A stretch of DNA of 64,000 nucleotides from NCBI GenBank assembly GCA_030844895.1, contig CM061229.1, positions 105,584,975-105,648,974 on the forward strand. Direction: 5' to 3'. The stretch's first letter is position 1. Every line of letters begins with the position of its first letter. Both the position numbers and the translations under genes were made by a program. The notes under the pieces were generated by a model. The model had not been told where the DNA came from, made no database searches, and was given only the letters and a program-made list of their open reading frames with translations. Shown piece after piece: positions 1 through 10,318 of this stretch. The stretch comes from Ambrosia x helenae (lineage: Eukaryota > Streptophyta > Magnoliopsida > Asterales > Asteraceae).

Positions 1-1014
1 AATCAATGGTTTGTGATGTTTTTTCATTAGAAAAAAAAAGTCCACTGCTATTATTATGCCATTCATATTTTCCCCAGATTGGGCGAAAACTTTAATCATA
101 CTTAACAACGTAAGTATGAGAAATCAATTGTTCATATAAAAGGATTAATATGGGGGTAATCACAGAAGTACAGAAGTGTGGGTGTGTGTTAGTTTTTATG
201 TATAGAGTGTGTGGATGAGATGGGGTGTGCGTGTGTTGTTAAATGGGTGGGGTGCCATGGGGCACATGGCACTCATGCCATGTGTCCCCATGGTGACTAA
301 CCCATTAATCATGGGTGTGGGTTCGGGTTTGCAACGGTTTTTGGCCTGGCGTTGTAACGTACATACATGTATAATATTATTTTCCTTGTCAAAATAATAG
401 TTAACTCACTGGTTTCGGTTTCGTATTTAAATATATTATTTGCATTTATTATTATATTTCTATTAAATTAAATTGTTAAATTAAAAAAAATACGGTTTTT
501 AAATCGGGTTGAGTTGAACCAGTGGACTATCTAGACTATAGCATGAGCCGAACCAAACAACCGATTCATTTGGTTAAAAAAGAGCACAAACTCGTTTGAA
601 TAAAATATATTAAAAAAAAACTAGTTCAGTTTTTAAACCGGTTTAGTTTGAGACCAAGCTGAATTTTGTACACATCTAACAGTCAAACAAGAGCAGGTCC
701 GATTAGAGGTGTACAAACGAGGCATTTTTAACCAAACTAGTTCGGGTTGTTAACCAAATCGGTCTTGTCAACTTTGGTCAAAACAATTTTGAGGGGAAAC
801 CGGTACATGTCATAATCTGGTTTGGGTCAAAATTATACGAACCCATTTCAAATCGTATAGGTTGGGTTAAAATAGGTTTGGCTCATAAAACGATACCAAA
901 AGGCCAAAACCACCAATAAAAAAATATTATTTTTTGAGTTGGGTTAAAACCGGTTTGGATGACGAGAGTGGAAACTGCTACACAAATTGGCAGTTATGAT
1001 CGGTTGGCTCAAAC
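1..1014 (+). repeat. Host-like repeat module, copy 1, left part
   Basis: Non-coding AT-rich sequence. Bases 1-440 are nearly the same as 12618-13100, and 440-1014 nearly the same as 16205-16785. The inverse complement appears at 47268-48437 and 55935-57104. Relative to copies 2 and 3 this copy lacks roughly 370 bp around position 455, where TTATTATTA joins TATTTCTATTA. Bases 660-720 hold two facing short ends (GTACACATCTAA and TTAGAGGTGTACAAAC) that look like MITE-type terminal repeats. Bases 1010-1014 (CAAAC) are the left target-site duplication of the gypsy element that follows. The short ORF at 209-397 lies in this repeat and is not considered a gene. Confidence 0.75.
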
Positions 1015-2373
1015 TGTCACACCCTCAAATTTCCACATGCGGGGTTTTACCGCGAGGCGCGTGACACACCAGGATCCAAGCCAACGGTCACAATAAACGA
1101 CATCTATATGATAAGAAAACAACGTAAACTACCATTGAGTTTCAAAAACCGTTCTAACACAGCGGAAGCAAAATGTATTATTACAACTTAAAAGTAAAAC
1201 TCAAAGTCTGAAATGTTTAACAAAACATGCATATGATCCCTAGACGCCGTGAGACTCCGTGCGCCTATACTCAATGCTGCTACCTTAGCGACCTGAGAAA
1301 ACATGCCAAAAAGACGTCAACATATAATGCTGGTGAGTTCACAGGTTTTAAGTTCGTAAACGTTTTCATGTGTAAAGCAATTCCTCATAAAGTTCCAAGT
1401 GTGCAAAAGTTCCAAGTAAATTACAAACGTTCCCTTACTACTACGACTATGTTGCTAAAACCATTACTGACAAACGTTGCTCAAGTTGCTGCCCATGTGT
1501 CAAGTGTCAAGTGTCAAGTAGAGACAATATGCACCCGCCCGGCTCCCAGCCGTCAGGTGGGGTTCGTCACACCCGATAGATCTATCCACATTTCCCCCGT
1601 TGTGCCCCGCACATTCATGGTTTCAATAGGGACTTAGGTTTCGTCGTATAGTAAATAAGTGCCAAGCGCAAGTGTCAAATGCCAAACATCAATGTTTAAA
1701 AGTGTCAAGTGCTAATGTTTAAATATGCCAAGTGCCAAACGTGTCACGTTTCTTAAAAGAGTCACATTCCCAAAAGGCGTCATGTTTCTAAAAGCGTTGC
1801 GTTTCAAAAGTGTTGTGTTTCAAAAGCGTCGTGTTTCAAAAGCGTTGCGTTTCAAAAGCGTTATGTTTCCAAAAGTGGTAAGTTTCATAAGAGTTGCGTT
1901 TTCGAATCATATACGTTGCATTGCTAAAACGTGTGGCATGCTTCTCCCCCGAGAGAAAAGAGTATAAAAGAGGGGCCGTGAAACTCACCTTAGAGTGCGT
2001 CTTCTGATAACTAGAATTCCAATTTGTCATGTTTAACGCACCCTAACATACGAGCATGCAACCTTAGTCTATGTTTAACATATTTAAGCATGGATGATTA
2101 TCTATACATCATTTAAACACATCTAAGCATATAATCCACCATGTGACAATTAGTCTACACATACACTTAATTAGTTTATGTAATTCACCAACAACGGGAC
2201 TCGTATCGTGTGTGTGTGTGACTACCCCAATGATCTCCCGAATCATTGAACCCTGGACAATACGAACTGTGTTCCGACTCTACTGACCCCGTCAAGTATG
2301 TTTAATAAACGTTTTTCGCTAAGGTAGACTTATGTGTTTATAAAATGTTGACCCAAACATGCCGGGTGTCACA
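1015..2373 (-). repeat. 3' LTR of the gag-only gypsy element, internally deleted
   Basis: This 1.36-kb LTR matches the 2.89-kb partner at 7430-10318 at both ends. It lacks the partner's stretch from about 8436 to about 9958. The junction lies at TTCCAA (about 2020-2025), a 6-base sequence present at both sides of the missing segment, which fits deletion between short direct repeats. The deletion removed the tandem repeat block and the TATA region, so this LTR can no longer act as a complete promoter. Apparent ORFs at 1227-1637 and 1725-1967 are LTR sequence and recur in the partner. Confidence 0.88.
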
Positions 2374-2501
2374 TCATCCCCCTGTTGAAAGAATTTTCGT
2401 CCCGAAAATTTCCGGAAGTCAAAGAGAACGAAGCGATAAAAAGAAAAATTTTCCCGGTCGTCACATCATCCCCCTGTTGAAAGGAATCTCGCCCCGAGAT
2501 T
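2374..2501 (-). promoter_or_regulatory. Tandem polypurine tracts with hairpins (plus-strand priming region)
   Basis: On the minus strand there are two copies of a CAACAGGGGGATGA polypurine tract, at 2466-2479 and 2374-2387, each followed by a TGTGAC LTR-like start. Each tract is preceded by a short palindrome: AATCTCG/CGAGATT type at 2485-2501 and AATTTTCG/CGAAAATT type at 2392-2410. The same arrangement occurs at 25861-25997 in the plus-strand chromovirus. In this element the inner tract (2374-2387) was used, because its 5' LTR begins at the TGTGACACCCGG start that directly follows this tract. Confidence 0.8.
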
Positions 2502-2869
2502 CACTCTTCGACAGTAATGAGTGTCGACCTAACCCAAGTAACGTCTCCCAGAACGCAAACAAAGTGATAACCACGAACGAAAGATGATATCAACAGATAC
2601 TCTATGCCAGGGAACCGCCCTCCCCAAAGTGAATACAAAACAATGAATCCTCCTGATCGAAGGCCTACTAGAGACTACTGTGATCGGTATAAATGACACA
2701 CCGGTACCGTCCAAGTAGCATCTCCAGAGGACCCACATCAGACCCATGAATGCAAAACGATGACCAAATACCAAACTGAATGCACACAATGAATACGAAT
2801 CGCCAAACAATGTGAATGAGAATGAATACGAGCATAACGAAAATCAAGAAAAGAATACTCACCAGTAAC
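2502..2869 (-). pseudogene. Pol deletion scar with RNase H remnant
   Basis: After the last zinc knuckle of gag, where the related element continues into protease, this element has only about 370 bp before the polypurine tracts. A stretch near 2670-2740 on the minus strand still resembles the RNase H coding region of the related element at about 24150-24205; both share the GGTACC and TATACCGATCAC words in the same order. This shows that pol was once present and was lost by internal deletion rather than never acquired. No open frame of note remains. Confidence 0.6.
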
Positions 2870-4010
2870 AGTGTCAGGATCCTCCTGGTTCTCCCTAGCG
2901 CCAATGACGTAGACATGACCAGGAGTAGTTCGACCGCCACCTTCATTCCCAGCACCACCTGCAGTCCCTTGCTTCAGCTTAGGACAATCCCGCTTGAAGT
3001 GTCCAGTTTCCCCACAGTTATAACACCCATGTTTTCCCCGAGGAGCAGGAGCGGGGACAACCGCTTGAGTCTGTTTCGGTTGCAGATTGACCCTACAATC
3101 CTTAGCCATGTGACCGACTCGCTGACAACGATTACAGCGAAATGCATCGCAACCCCCAACATGGTGATACCCACACGTGTTACACTTCGGACTCTTACCA
3201 ACATAACCCCAGTCTTCTGCTCAGATGACGCTCCCACAACGTCCTGCCTCTTAACCTGCTGTTGAGATGACCCAACGTTCTTCCCAGCACTCTCCCACTT
3301 CCTCTTGTTGTCCGCAGGGGCCTTCACAGCAGCACCCCTCGGAGGTAGAACACCCTCAGCAACCTTCATGTTGGTCAGCTTGTGAGCTGCCCGAACAGTG
3401 GCCAACATAGTAGTGTGATCAGTAGCGGCAACAAGCCCAGCAATCTCCGGCACTAACCCCGCAACGTAGTGCTCAATCCTCCGTACTCCGGTGTAGCCAA
3501 ACCGGGGCACATTACAGCCAACTCGTTGTGCCTAGCAGTAAACTCCTCGATCTCCGACCCAACCATCTTCAGATTCCAGAACTCATGCTCCAACTTCATA
3601 ATCTTGTCCCTCGGGCAATACTCCGCTCGCAACATCTGAACGAACTCGGACCACGGCATAGCATTGGCCTCACCCAGGCCAAGGTTCGCAGTGGTGGAGT
3701 TCCACCAGGTCAAAGTGTGTCCCTCTAGAGTAGCAGAAGCATACTTGACACGATCAGCGTCAGGACAGTTACACATAGCAAACACCGACTCGATCTTCTC
3801 TAACCACCAGAGCAGACCCACTGCCCCTTCAGTCCCATTGAAGAAATGGGGCTTACAGTCCATGAACTTCTTGTAGGTGCACCCAGACTGCACCTAATTA
3901 GTGTTTCCCAGGGTCTGCAGAGCAGCCTGGAAAGCGGCCAACGCAACGTTCAACTGCTGCTGCAACATGTTCTCCAACTCCGCCTGAGTCATGGTGATGT
4001 TCCCACCACC
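2738..4010 (-). pseudogene. gag: Gypsy Gag, main part (capsid and zinc knuckles)
   Basis: Minus-strand continuation of the gag that starts at 6762. The capsid-like region carries the GTEGAVGLLWWLEKIESVF motif (about 3830-3775) and the PEIAGLVAA segment, followed by basic linker sequence. Three CCHC-type zinc knuckles follow: CNTCGYHHVGGC, CNRCQRVGHMAKDC (split by a frame change) and CYNCGETGHFKRDC near 3028-2987. Frame breaks include an in-frame TAG at about 3894-3896, a single-base loss near 3480 and another near 3210. Gag packages element RNA into virus-like particles in the cytoplasm. It lacks the 82-bp intron-like insert found in the related gag at 21361-21442. The family call is firm; coding capacity is lost. 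Confidence 0.85.
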
Positions 4011-4363
4011 TCGTCTGTGACACCCGGCAAATTCTGGTTAACAACGTTGTCTAGATGAGAGTCTACCTTAGCGAGTCACGCGTATATTGTACTTAACTGG
4101 GTTAGTTAAGTCGGGTTATGGTTCGGGAACTATCGGTTTAGTCTAGAAGATCATTGGATGTTGGTCTAGAGGTTCATTAGATGTCAGTCCTTAACCGAGT
4201 GTACAAACGGTGACGATTTGTAGGATCGTCAGGGCATACGGAACATACAAGTCTCGAGTCCCGGGAATTGGTGAACGAGTGTGAATATGTGTATTTACAA
4301 GTGTTATGTGTTTACAATCATTATGTGACTTGTCGGTATGTGAATATGTGTTAACATATGTTA

Positions 4364-4560
4364 AAACGGGGTTTAACGCGCAAAACACACGGAACAGGCC
4401 CCTATAGGCGATTAGGATAGCCCAATCGCCTATAGGAGGGGCGAGTGGGGGACCTTAGGGGCGAGTAGGGGACTAATTGCATGGCTGTTCATGCGATTAG
4501 GCCCCAATTGCATGGACTTACATGCGATTAGGCTCCCTAATCGCGTGTAAAGGCTGCATA
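4364..4560 (+). repeat. U3 motif block with hairpin
   Basis: Several direct and inverted copies of GCGATTAGG/CAATCGCC occur here. They include a strong hairpin with arms CCTATAGGCGATT (4401-4413) and AATCGCCTATAGG (4424-4436). The same order of words (an AACGCGC lead, GGAACAG, GCGATTAGG pairs, TAATCGCGTGTA) recurs downstream of the promoter at 5178-5535. Confidence 0.75.
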
Positions 4561-4594
4561 ATCGCTAGTTACGTGCTGGACGACTAAAAACGAC

Positions 4595-4602
4595 TATAAA
4601 TA
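4595..4602 (+). promoter_or_regulatory. TATA box of solo LTR
   Basis: TATAAATA in a TATAAATACC context, followed about 35 bp later by ACAAACCCTAG. The same TATA-to-CCCTA layout is present in the related LTRs at 18633 and 26570. Confidence 0.65.
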
Positions 4603-5280
4603 CCATACTTGACCTCATAAACTTCATTATACAAACCCTAGTCGTCCCATAACCCGCCCCAACACACACACAACCTCTGGAACACGATTTTTGATCAAAA
4701 CACAAGGTTTCAAGCTTAATCCATCATTCTTTTACAAATCTAAGGTATGGTTTACATCCATGCAATCTTATAAACATTTTTATTCAATCCCTAATAGTCC
4801 AGACCTGTTCTAAAACGGAAAAGCTTTCTGAAAATCGTTAATAAGTGTTGTTAATCGGATTTTAACTAGTATACATGTGTTATGTGTGTTTATGATTAGA
4901 AAGCTAGGGTTTTTATGATTCTAGATGAATGAGTGACATGTTATTATGTTAGATCAGAATAATAATGATATTATGATGATAAAAATCTGAGTAACTGATT
5001 ATTAGGGTGATAGTTACGCATGTTAGTGTGATGTTGCATGCTATGTGAATGGTGTTTGGAATACGTGATTGCATGCAGGACTGATAATACGAAGCAAAAC
5101 GAAGGATTTTGGTTTAAACATGTTTAGAATAGTTGTTGGGATGATATTGGATGGTTACACACGTTCTGGGTCTGATTTGGAGCGTTAAACGCGCGAAAAA
5201 ACCGGAACAGCAAGGTTACAGGCGATTAGCAACCCTAATCGCCTATGTTAGAGGCGATTAGGAGGCCAATCGCCCATCTT

Positions 5281-5475
5281 TCATGCGATTAGGCCCCAAT
5301 CGCTAGTTTTTACATGCAATCAGCCCTAAATGCTAGTTTTTACATGCAATCAGCCCTAAATGCTAGTTTTTACATGCAATCAGCCCTAAATGCTAGTAGT
5401 TACATGCAATTAGCCCTAAATGCTAGTAGTTACATGCAATCAGCCCTAAATGCTAGTAGTTACATGCGATTAGCC
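5281..5475 (+). repeat. 30-bp tandem repeat in LTR (about 6.5 copies)
   Basis: An exactly 30-bp period with the unit core ACATGCAATCAGCCCTAAAT. Copies differ by a few substitutions (TTTTT versus TAGTT, CAATCAG versus CGATTAG). It continues the GCGATTAGG motif series of the LTR. There are no spacers, so this is a tandem array and not a CRISPR array. Confidence 0.9.
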
Positions 5476-6690
5476 TTCCTAAATGCCAGTTGACCAACCT
5501 AAATGCTAGTTGACTTTTCCTAATCGCGTGTACTGCTGCTGTAAGTATAAATTAGCATTCCGAGACCCGATTTGACATGTAGGAACATGCTAGGAACCCC
5601 GTAACATATCTAATAACTTGGTAACATATGTTTGGATGTAATTCGGTGATACGTGAACTATGTGCTATAACTTGTTGTGCGTTAACGTATGTTAAGTGTG
5701 ATTGCATGATTGCATGATTGAGAGCGTAAACATAACACGGGGAGTCTCGGGTCACCAATGGGATGTCGAGTCTTGTACTTTGGGTCAGTTAAACAGTCAC
5801 GGTGTTTTCAAACGAACTTGGTTATGGTCTGGACATCTAGGGACTAATTAACCTGCGGGTTATTAGTCTAAGTACTTGTAACTGTCATATGTTAGGTCGC
5901 CGCTTTACGGGACTAGCATAGCAGCTGAGTTTACTCGGGTTAAGGAGTAACGCAACTTAAGGTGAGTTTACGGCCCCTCTTTTAAACTGGTTTCATATTT
6001 TCGGGGGAGAAAACATGTGTTAAAACGATTAATTGGTAACTACTGTCATACTATGGGTTTCTATTGTGTACTACACGATCTTTGGAAGTCCCGGGGAACC
6101 ATGAATGTGCGGGTTTGCACAACGGGGAAATGTGAATAGCGCTATTGGAATGACCAACCCCGCTCGTCGGCTTGGAGGGCCGGGCGAGTGCATATTGTCT
6201 AAAACAGGAACAACAGGAACAACTGGTTTACTTTTCGGGCACAACATCTGGTATGCGTGTTAGTAATGGTTTTCCAATCGTGGTAGTAACAAAACATACG
6301 CCTAGCTAGCGTACACTGGTTTTCGATTTGTTATAGTATGGACAGGTGGACTTGGTACTTGGATTACAAAACCTGTAAACTCACCAGCATTTTTGTGCTG
6401 ACGTAAACTTTTACATGTTTTCTCAGGTCGCTAAGGTAGCACTACTGGACTAGGGCGCACGCGTCTGCACGACGTCTAGTTAGAGTCGCATGGTTTTCAT
6501 ATGTTGAACATTGGGTTTACTTTTGAGATACTGTTTTGAATAAGCTTCCGCTGTAAACGGGGATTTTAAACTATGTTTTGAAATTGCATTATATTCATGT
6601 TAGACTTGTTTATTGTGATCGTTGGTTTGGATCCTGGTTTGTCATGCGCCTCGCGATAAAACTCCGCAAGTGGATTTTGAGGGTGTGACA

Positions 6691-6762
6691 TCGTCCACCG
6701 CCATTGCGACCCCCGCCGCCACCACGGCGTCCACCAGCACGTCCACCAGCGCGACCAGACAT
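6691..6762 (-). pseudogene. gag: Gypsy Gag N-terminal segment (Gly/Arg-rich)
   Basis: The minus-strand ATG at 6760-6762 opens an MSGRAGGRAGGRRGGGGG tract, parallel to the MSGARGGGRRGGGGG start of the related gag at 21177. The frame runs into the solo LTR at 6690, then resumes on its far side at 4010 with a TMTQAELENMLQ sequence after the second copy of the target-site duplication. This start is chosen because it is shared by both family members and lies at the expected distance from the primer-binding site. Confidence 0.8.
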
Positions 6763-7413
6763 GTTCTGCCAAACATGAGACAAGATACTCAAAACCACTA
6801 ACAGATCGAGCTACAAGTGACCAAACGAATTCAGAACGTGGTTCCAGTATGACCATTAGTCCGAACACGAAGTCCACCAAGATTTTCATGCATTTCGATT
6901 TATGATTTCGTGTGCACCCGAAATAACAAATCGCTCTACATGGTCCTCTAGGCGTGCTCCTAGCTAGAACTTCTAATCACCCGATACACACATTCCTAAA
7001 AGAAACAGTTATCGCACGAAGATCCCAAAGTGAACAGTCACTCAAGAGCGTACTATGACAAGTACTAGTGCATGATAGTGTTTGTGTAGGCAAGTATGTA
7101 CATTAGAGCATAGAGGGGAGATATCAAAAACCCGGAAAGATCTCAAGAATGTGCCGAAGCCACCCCAATGTACACTACTGTCAAGTATAAGCGATAAGCC
7201 CCTTCATCTTCAAACCCGAAGAAGAAGATAGAACCCAGGGAGGAATAACAAAAGATGGATAATGTGATACTGTGTGATGAGGACACTGACACCCCGACAA
7301 GGTTAGTATGTTTACCAAATGACACGACCCGTAACTATGTGTGACCGTCTAACGTGTGTGATACTCGGCTATAGACTAGACTCTACATGCAGTCCTAGTT
7401 CACTATAACCATT
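6763..7413 (-). other. 5' leader of the gag-only gypsy element
   Basis: About 650 bp of untranslated leader between primer-binding site and gag start, homologous to 20665-21176 in the related element (both contain a long GAAGAAG-rich stretch and a TTTCGGGTGCACAC segment). Nothing coding is supported. Confidence 0.7.
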
Positions 7414-7426
7414 GGCTCTGATACCA
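7414..7426 (-). other. Primer-binding site (tRNA-Met type)
   Basis: GGCTCTGATACCA on the plus strand, i.e. TGGTATCAGAGCC in element sense. This is complementary to the 3' end of initiator tRNA-Met. It lies 3 bp inside the 5' LTR boundary at 7430. Confidence 0.9.
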
Positions 7427-8734
7427 ATCTGTCACACCCTCAAATTTCCACATGCGGGGTTTTACCGCGAGGCGCGTGACACACCAGGATCCAAGTCAAC
7501 GGTCACAATAAACGACATCTATATGATAAGAAAACAACGTAAACTACCATTGAGTTTCAAAAACCGTTCTAACACAGCGGAAGCAAAATGTATTATTACA
7601 ACTTAAAAGTAAAACTCAAAGTCTGAAATGTTTAACAAAACATGCATATGATCCCTAGACGCCGTGAGACTCCGTGCGCCCATACTCAATGCTGCTACCT
7701 TAGCGACCTGAGAAAACATGCCAAAAAGACGTCAACATATAATGCTGGTGAGTTCACAGGTTTTAAGTTCGTAAACGTTTTCATGTGTAAAGCAATTCCT
7801 CATAAAGTTCCAAGTGTGCAAAAGTTCCAAGTAAATAACAAACGTTCCCTTACTACTACGACTATGTTGCTAAAACCATTACTGACAAACGTTGCTCAAG
7901 TTGCTGCCCATGTGTCAAGTGTCAAGTGTCAAGTAGAGACAATATGCACCCGCCCGGCTCCCAGCCGTCAGGTGGGGTTCGTCACACCCGATAGATCTAT
8001 CCACATTTCCCCCGTTGTGCCCCGCACATTCATGGTTTCAATAGGGACTTAGGTTTCGTCGTATAGTAAATAAGTGCCAAGCGTCAAGTGTCAAATGCCA
8101 AACATCAATGTTTAAAAGTGTCAAGTGCTAATGTTTAAATATGCCAAGTGCCAAACGTGTCACGTTTCTTAAAAGAGTCACATTCCCAAAAGGCGTCATG
8201 TTTCTAAAAGCGTTGCGTTTCAAAAGTGTTGTGTTTCAAAAGCGTCGTGTTTCAAAAGCGTTGCGTTTCAAAAGCGTTATGTTTCCAAAAGTGGTAAGTT
8301 TCATAAGAGTTGCGTTTTCGAATCATAAACGTTGCATTGCTAAAACGTGTGGCATGCTTCTCCCCCGAGAGAAAAGAGTATAAAAGAGGGGCTGTGAAAC
8401 TCACCTTAGAGTGCGTCTTCTGATAACTAGAATTCCAACACGTGTATGATAATCCCAACTAATGACAACCTATCAATGAGTTTACATAAGTGTGATGACT
8501 ATTAACCCGAAGGCTAACTAGTCCCCGATTGTCCAGATCTTGACTACGTGTGTTAAAAAGTGTGTTTAAACGTTAACCGGACATCCCAGACCGACCCGAC
8601 ATCCCGTTGGTGATCCATTACATCAATTAGTTATGCACATAAGTTTAACACATAAGTTTCAAGCATAAAACACTTAGTTTGCATCAAAAATCTCATTCCG
8701 GACATCAGATGGTCGAATGTGGTTTTTCCCATTT

Positions 8735-8964
8735 CCACGTTCGCCCGTTTGAGCCACGTTCGCCCGTTTTTCCCACATTTTGTTCCACGTTCGCCCGTTT
8801 GAGCCACGTTCGCCCGTTTTTCCCACGTTCGCCCGTTTTTCCCACGTTCGCCCGTTTCTCCCACGTTCGCCCGTTTTTCCACGTTCGCCCGTTTTTCCAC
8901 GTTCGCCCATATTTTATTCCACGTTCTCCCATTCGAACCAATTTTATTCCACGTTTGCCCGTTT
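8735..8964 (-). repeat. Short-period tandem repeat in LTR
   Basis: About a dozen copies of a 17-20-bp unit, CCACGTTCGCCCGTTTTTC, with occasional longer spacers. It is open in several frames on both strands, giving repetitive pseudo-proteins that should not be annotated. The core TTCGCCC is the same word that occurs upstream of the promoter of this LTR. The segment is missing from the deleted partner LTR. Confidence 0.88.
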
Positions 8965-9747
8965 TCATCAGCATTTTATAAAACGCACCAAAACGCATCT
9001 AAACGGTCCGAAATCATCACGAAACATTACCAATCACAGCAGTAAACTATCATTAACATATTCCTACATAACCCTACCAATTTTATCCCGAAATCCGTCC
9101 GTTTTACGAGTTACCCGAAATAGCAAATTATGGAGATGTCACATCAAACGCATGCAATCTTTACCCAATTAGGAAACTTTATGAAATCAATCAATAATCA
9201 ACTTAATATACTCAGATTATCATGAACAATAAACCCCCTAATCATATCCTTATCACTATCATCATGAACAAGCCCTAGATTTAAACCAAAATCCCCAAAA
9301 TGAACATAACATCATCAATAATCAATTGTAACCTATCTCAATCATAAATCATCATCAATAACACTCCTAGATCATTGTCATAACATCTATACAACAATCA
9401 ATCATCAAACAATGCATAACATCACATAAAACACCATTAACACATGTTATTTTATATGAAAACTCATTGTTTATGAATAGGTTTTGTTTAGAAAGATATT
9501 AGGAAGGTTTTTATTCATGAAAACATGTTTGAATCAGATCTGGACTCTTGGGGTTTAATGAAAACGAATTGAAATGCTTTAAAATTGATTTAGAATGAAG
9601 AACACACCTTAGATCTTTGTGTAGAAGATGTTTGTAGGTTAGATTATAGAAAACAAGGGCAAAAACTCCTTCCCCAATGTTTAAAGTTGCTAGAGAGTGT
9701 TTTGAGGCGTTTAGGGTTTGTGAAATGGTGAAAATGACAAAGTGTGA

Positions 9748-9755
9748 TATTTATA
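9748..9755 (-). promoter_or_regulatory. TATA box of 5' LTR
   Basis: TATAAATA on the minus strand, followed in element sense by ACACTTTGTCATTTTCACC and CAAACCCTAAACG, as in the LTRs at 18633 and 26570. Confidence 0.65.
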
Positions 9756-10318
9756 CTATGTTCACATTCGCCCCTTTTACCTGGGCGAATGTACTCTCCT
9801 TCGAACCTTTCACAGGGTCGAACGTACCCTGACTTGGTCGAATGAAATTCTTTAAATTCCATATCCCAGGTTCGCCCTTTTTACAAGGGTCGAACGAGGA
9901 GTATTGTCCAGGTTCGCCCATTCGATTGGTCGAACCAGGACTCAAGTTTTTCTAGTTTTCCAATTTGTCGTGTTTAACGCACCCTAACATACGAGCATGC
10001 AACCTTAGTCTATGTTTAACATATTTAAGCATGGATGATTATCTATACATCATTTAAACACATCTAAGCATATAATCCACCATGTGACAATTAGTCTACA
10101 CATACACTTAATTAGTTTATGTAATTCACCAACAACGTTACTCGTATCGTGTGTGTGTGTGTGTGACTACCTTAATGATCTCCCGAATCATTGAACCCTG
10201 GACAATACGAACTGTGTTCCGACTCTACTGACCCCGTCAAGTATGTTTAATAAACGTTTTTTGCTAAGGTAGACTTATGTGTTTATAAAATGTTGACCCA
10301 AACATGCCGGGTGTCACA

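Larger units (their letters stand above)
4016..6690 (+). mobile_element. Solo LTR of a Ty3/gypsy element, nested in gag
   Basis: A 2,675-bp plus-orientation LTR that starts TGTGACACCCGGC and ends GGGTGTGACA, with target-site duplication TCGTC at 4011-4015 and 6691-6695. It sits inside the glycine/arginine-rich start of the gag of the minus-strand element. No internal domain remains, so it is the product of recombination between two LTRs. Its end (from about 6600) and the core around 6100-6200 match the LTRs at 17961-20648 and 25897-28585, so it belongs to the same chromovirus LTR superfamily. It contains a TATA box (4595-4602), an upstream GCGATTAGG/CAATCGCC block, and a downstream 30-bp tandem repeat with the same motif. 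Confidence 0.9.
1015..10318 (-). mobile_element. Ty3/gypsy gag-only (non-autonomous) LTR retrotransposon
   Basis: A 9.3-kb element in minus orientation, bounded by the 5-bp target-site duplication CAAAC (1010-1014 and 10319-10323). The empty site is visible in module copy 2 near 16775. Both outer ends carry the TGTCACACCC/GGGTGTCACA termini of its LTRs. Reading on the minus strand, the order is 5' LTR (7430-10318), primer-binding site, gag start, a nested solo LTR (4016-6690), the rest of gag, a pol deletion scar, tandem polypurine tracts, and a 3' LTR with a large internal deletion (1015-2373). Protease, most of reverse transcriptase/RNase H and integrase are absent, so it could only have moved using proteins from a relative such as the chromovirus at 17961-28585, which shares its LTR and gag family. 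Confidence 0.88.
7430..10318 (-). repeat. 5' LTR of the gag-only gypsy element
   Basis: A 2,889-bp full-length LTR (TG...CA) next to target-site duplication CAAAC at 10319-10323. It carries a short-period tandem array (8735-8964), a minus-strand TATA box (9748-9755) and an upstream block of TTCGCCC/GGGCGAA and TTCGACC/GGTCGAA words (about 9765-9945). Its terminal portions match the left LTR at 1015-2373. Apparent ORFs at 7642-8052 and 8141-8383 are LTR sequence duplicated in the left LTR. Confidence 0.92.

Noticed and set aside
34..460. Promoter or small gene in the GT-rich stretch (ORF at 209-397)
   Set aside because: The same stretch recurs at 12780-13100 and its inverse near 48350 with changes that do not keep a frame.
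1227..1967. ORFs of 136 and 80 codons repeated at 7642-8383
   Set aside because: Their duplication reflects the two LTRs of one element. They lie antisense to the LTR and show no protein family features.
5281..5475. CRISPR-like regular 30-bp repeat
   Set aside because: The period equals the repeat unit, with no spacers; it is a tandem repeat inside a plant LTR.
8679..9172. Overlapping ORFs on both strands with repetitive HVRPF/RSPVFP-type peptides
   Set aside because: They are translations of the short-period LTR tandem repeat; the period keeps several frames open by chance.
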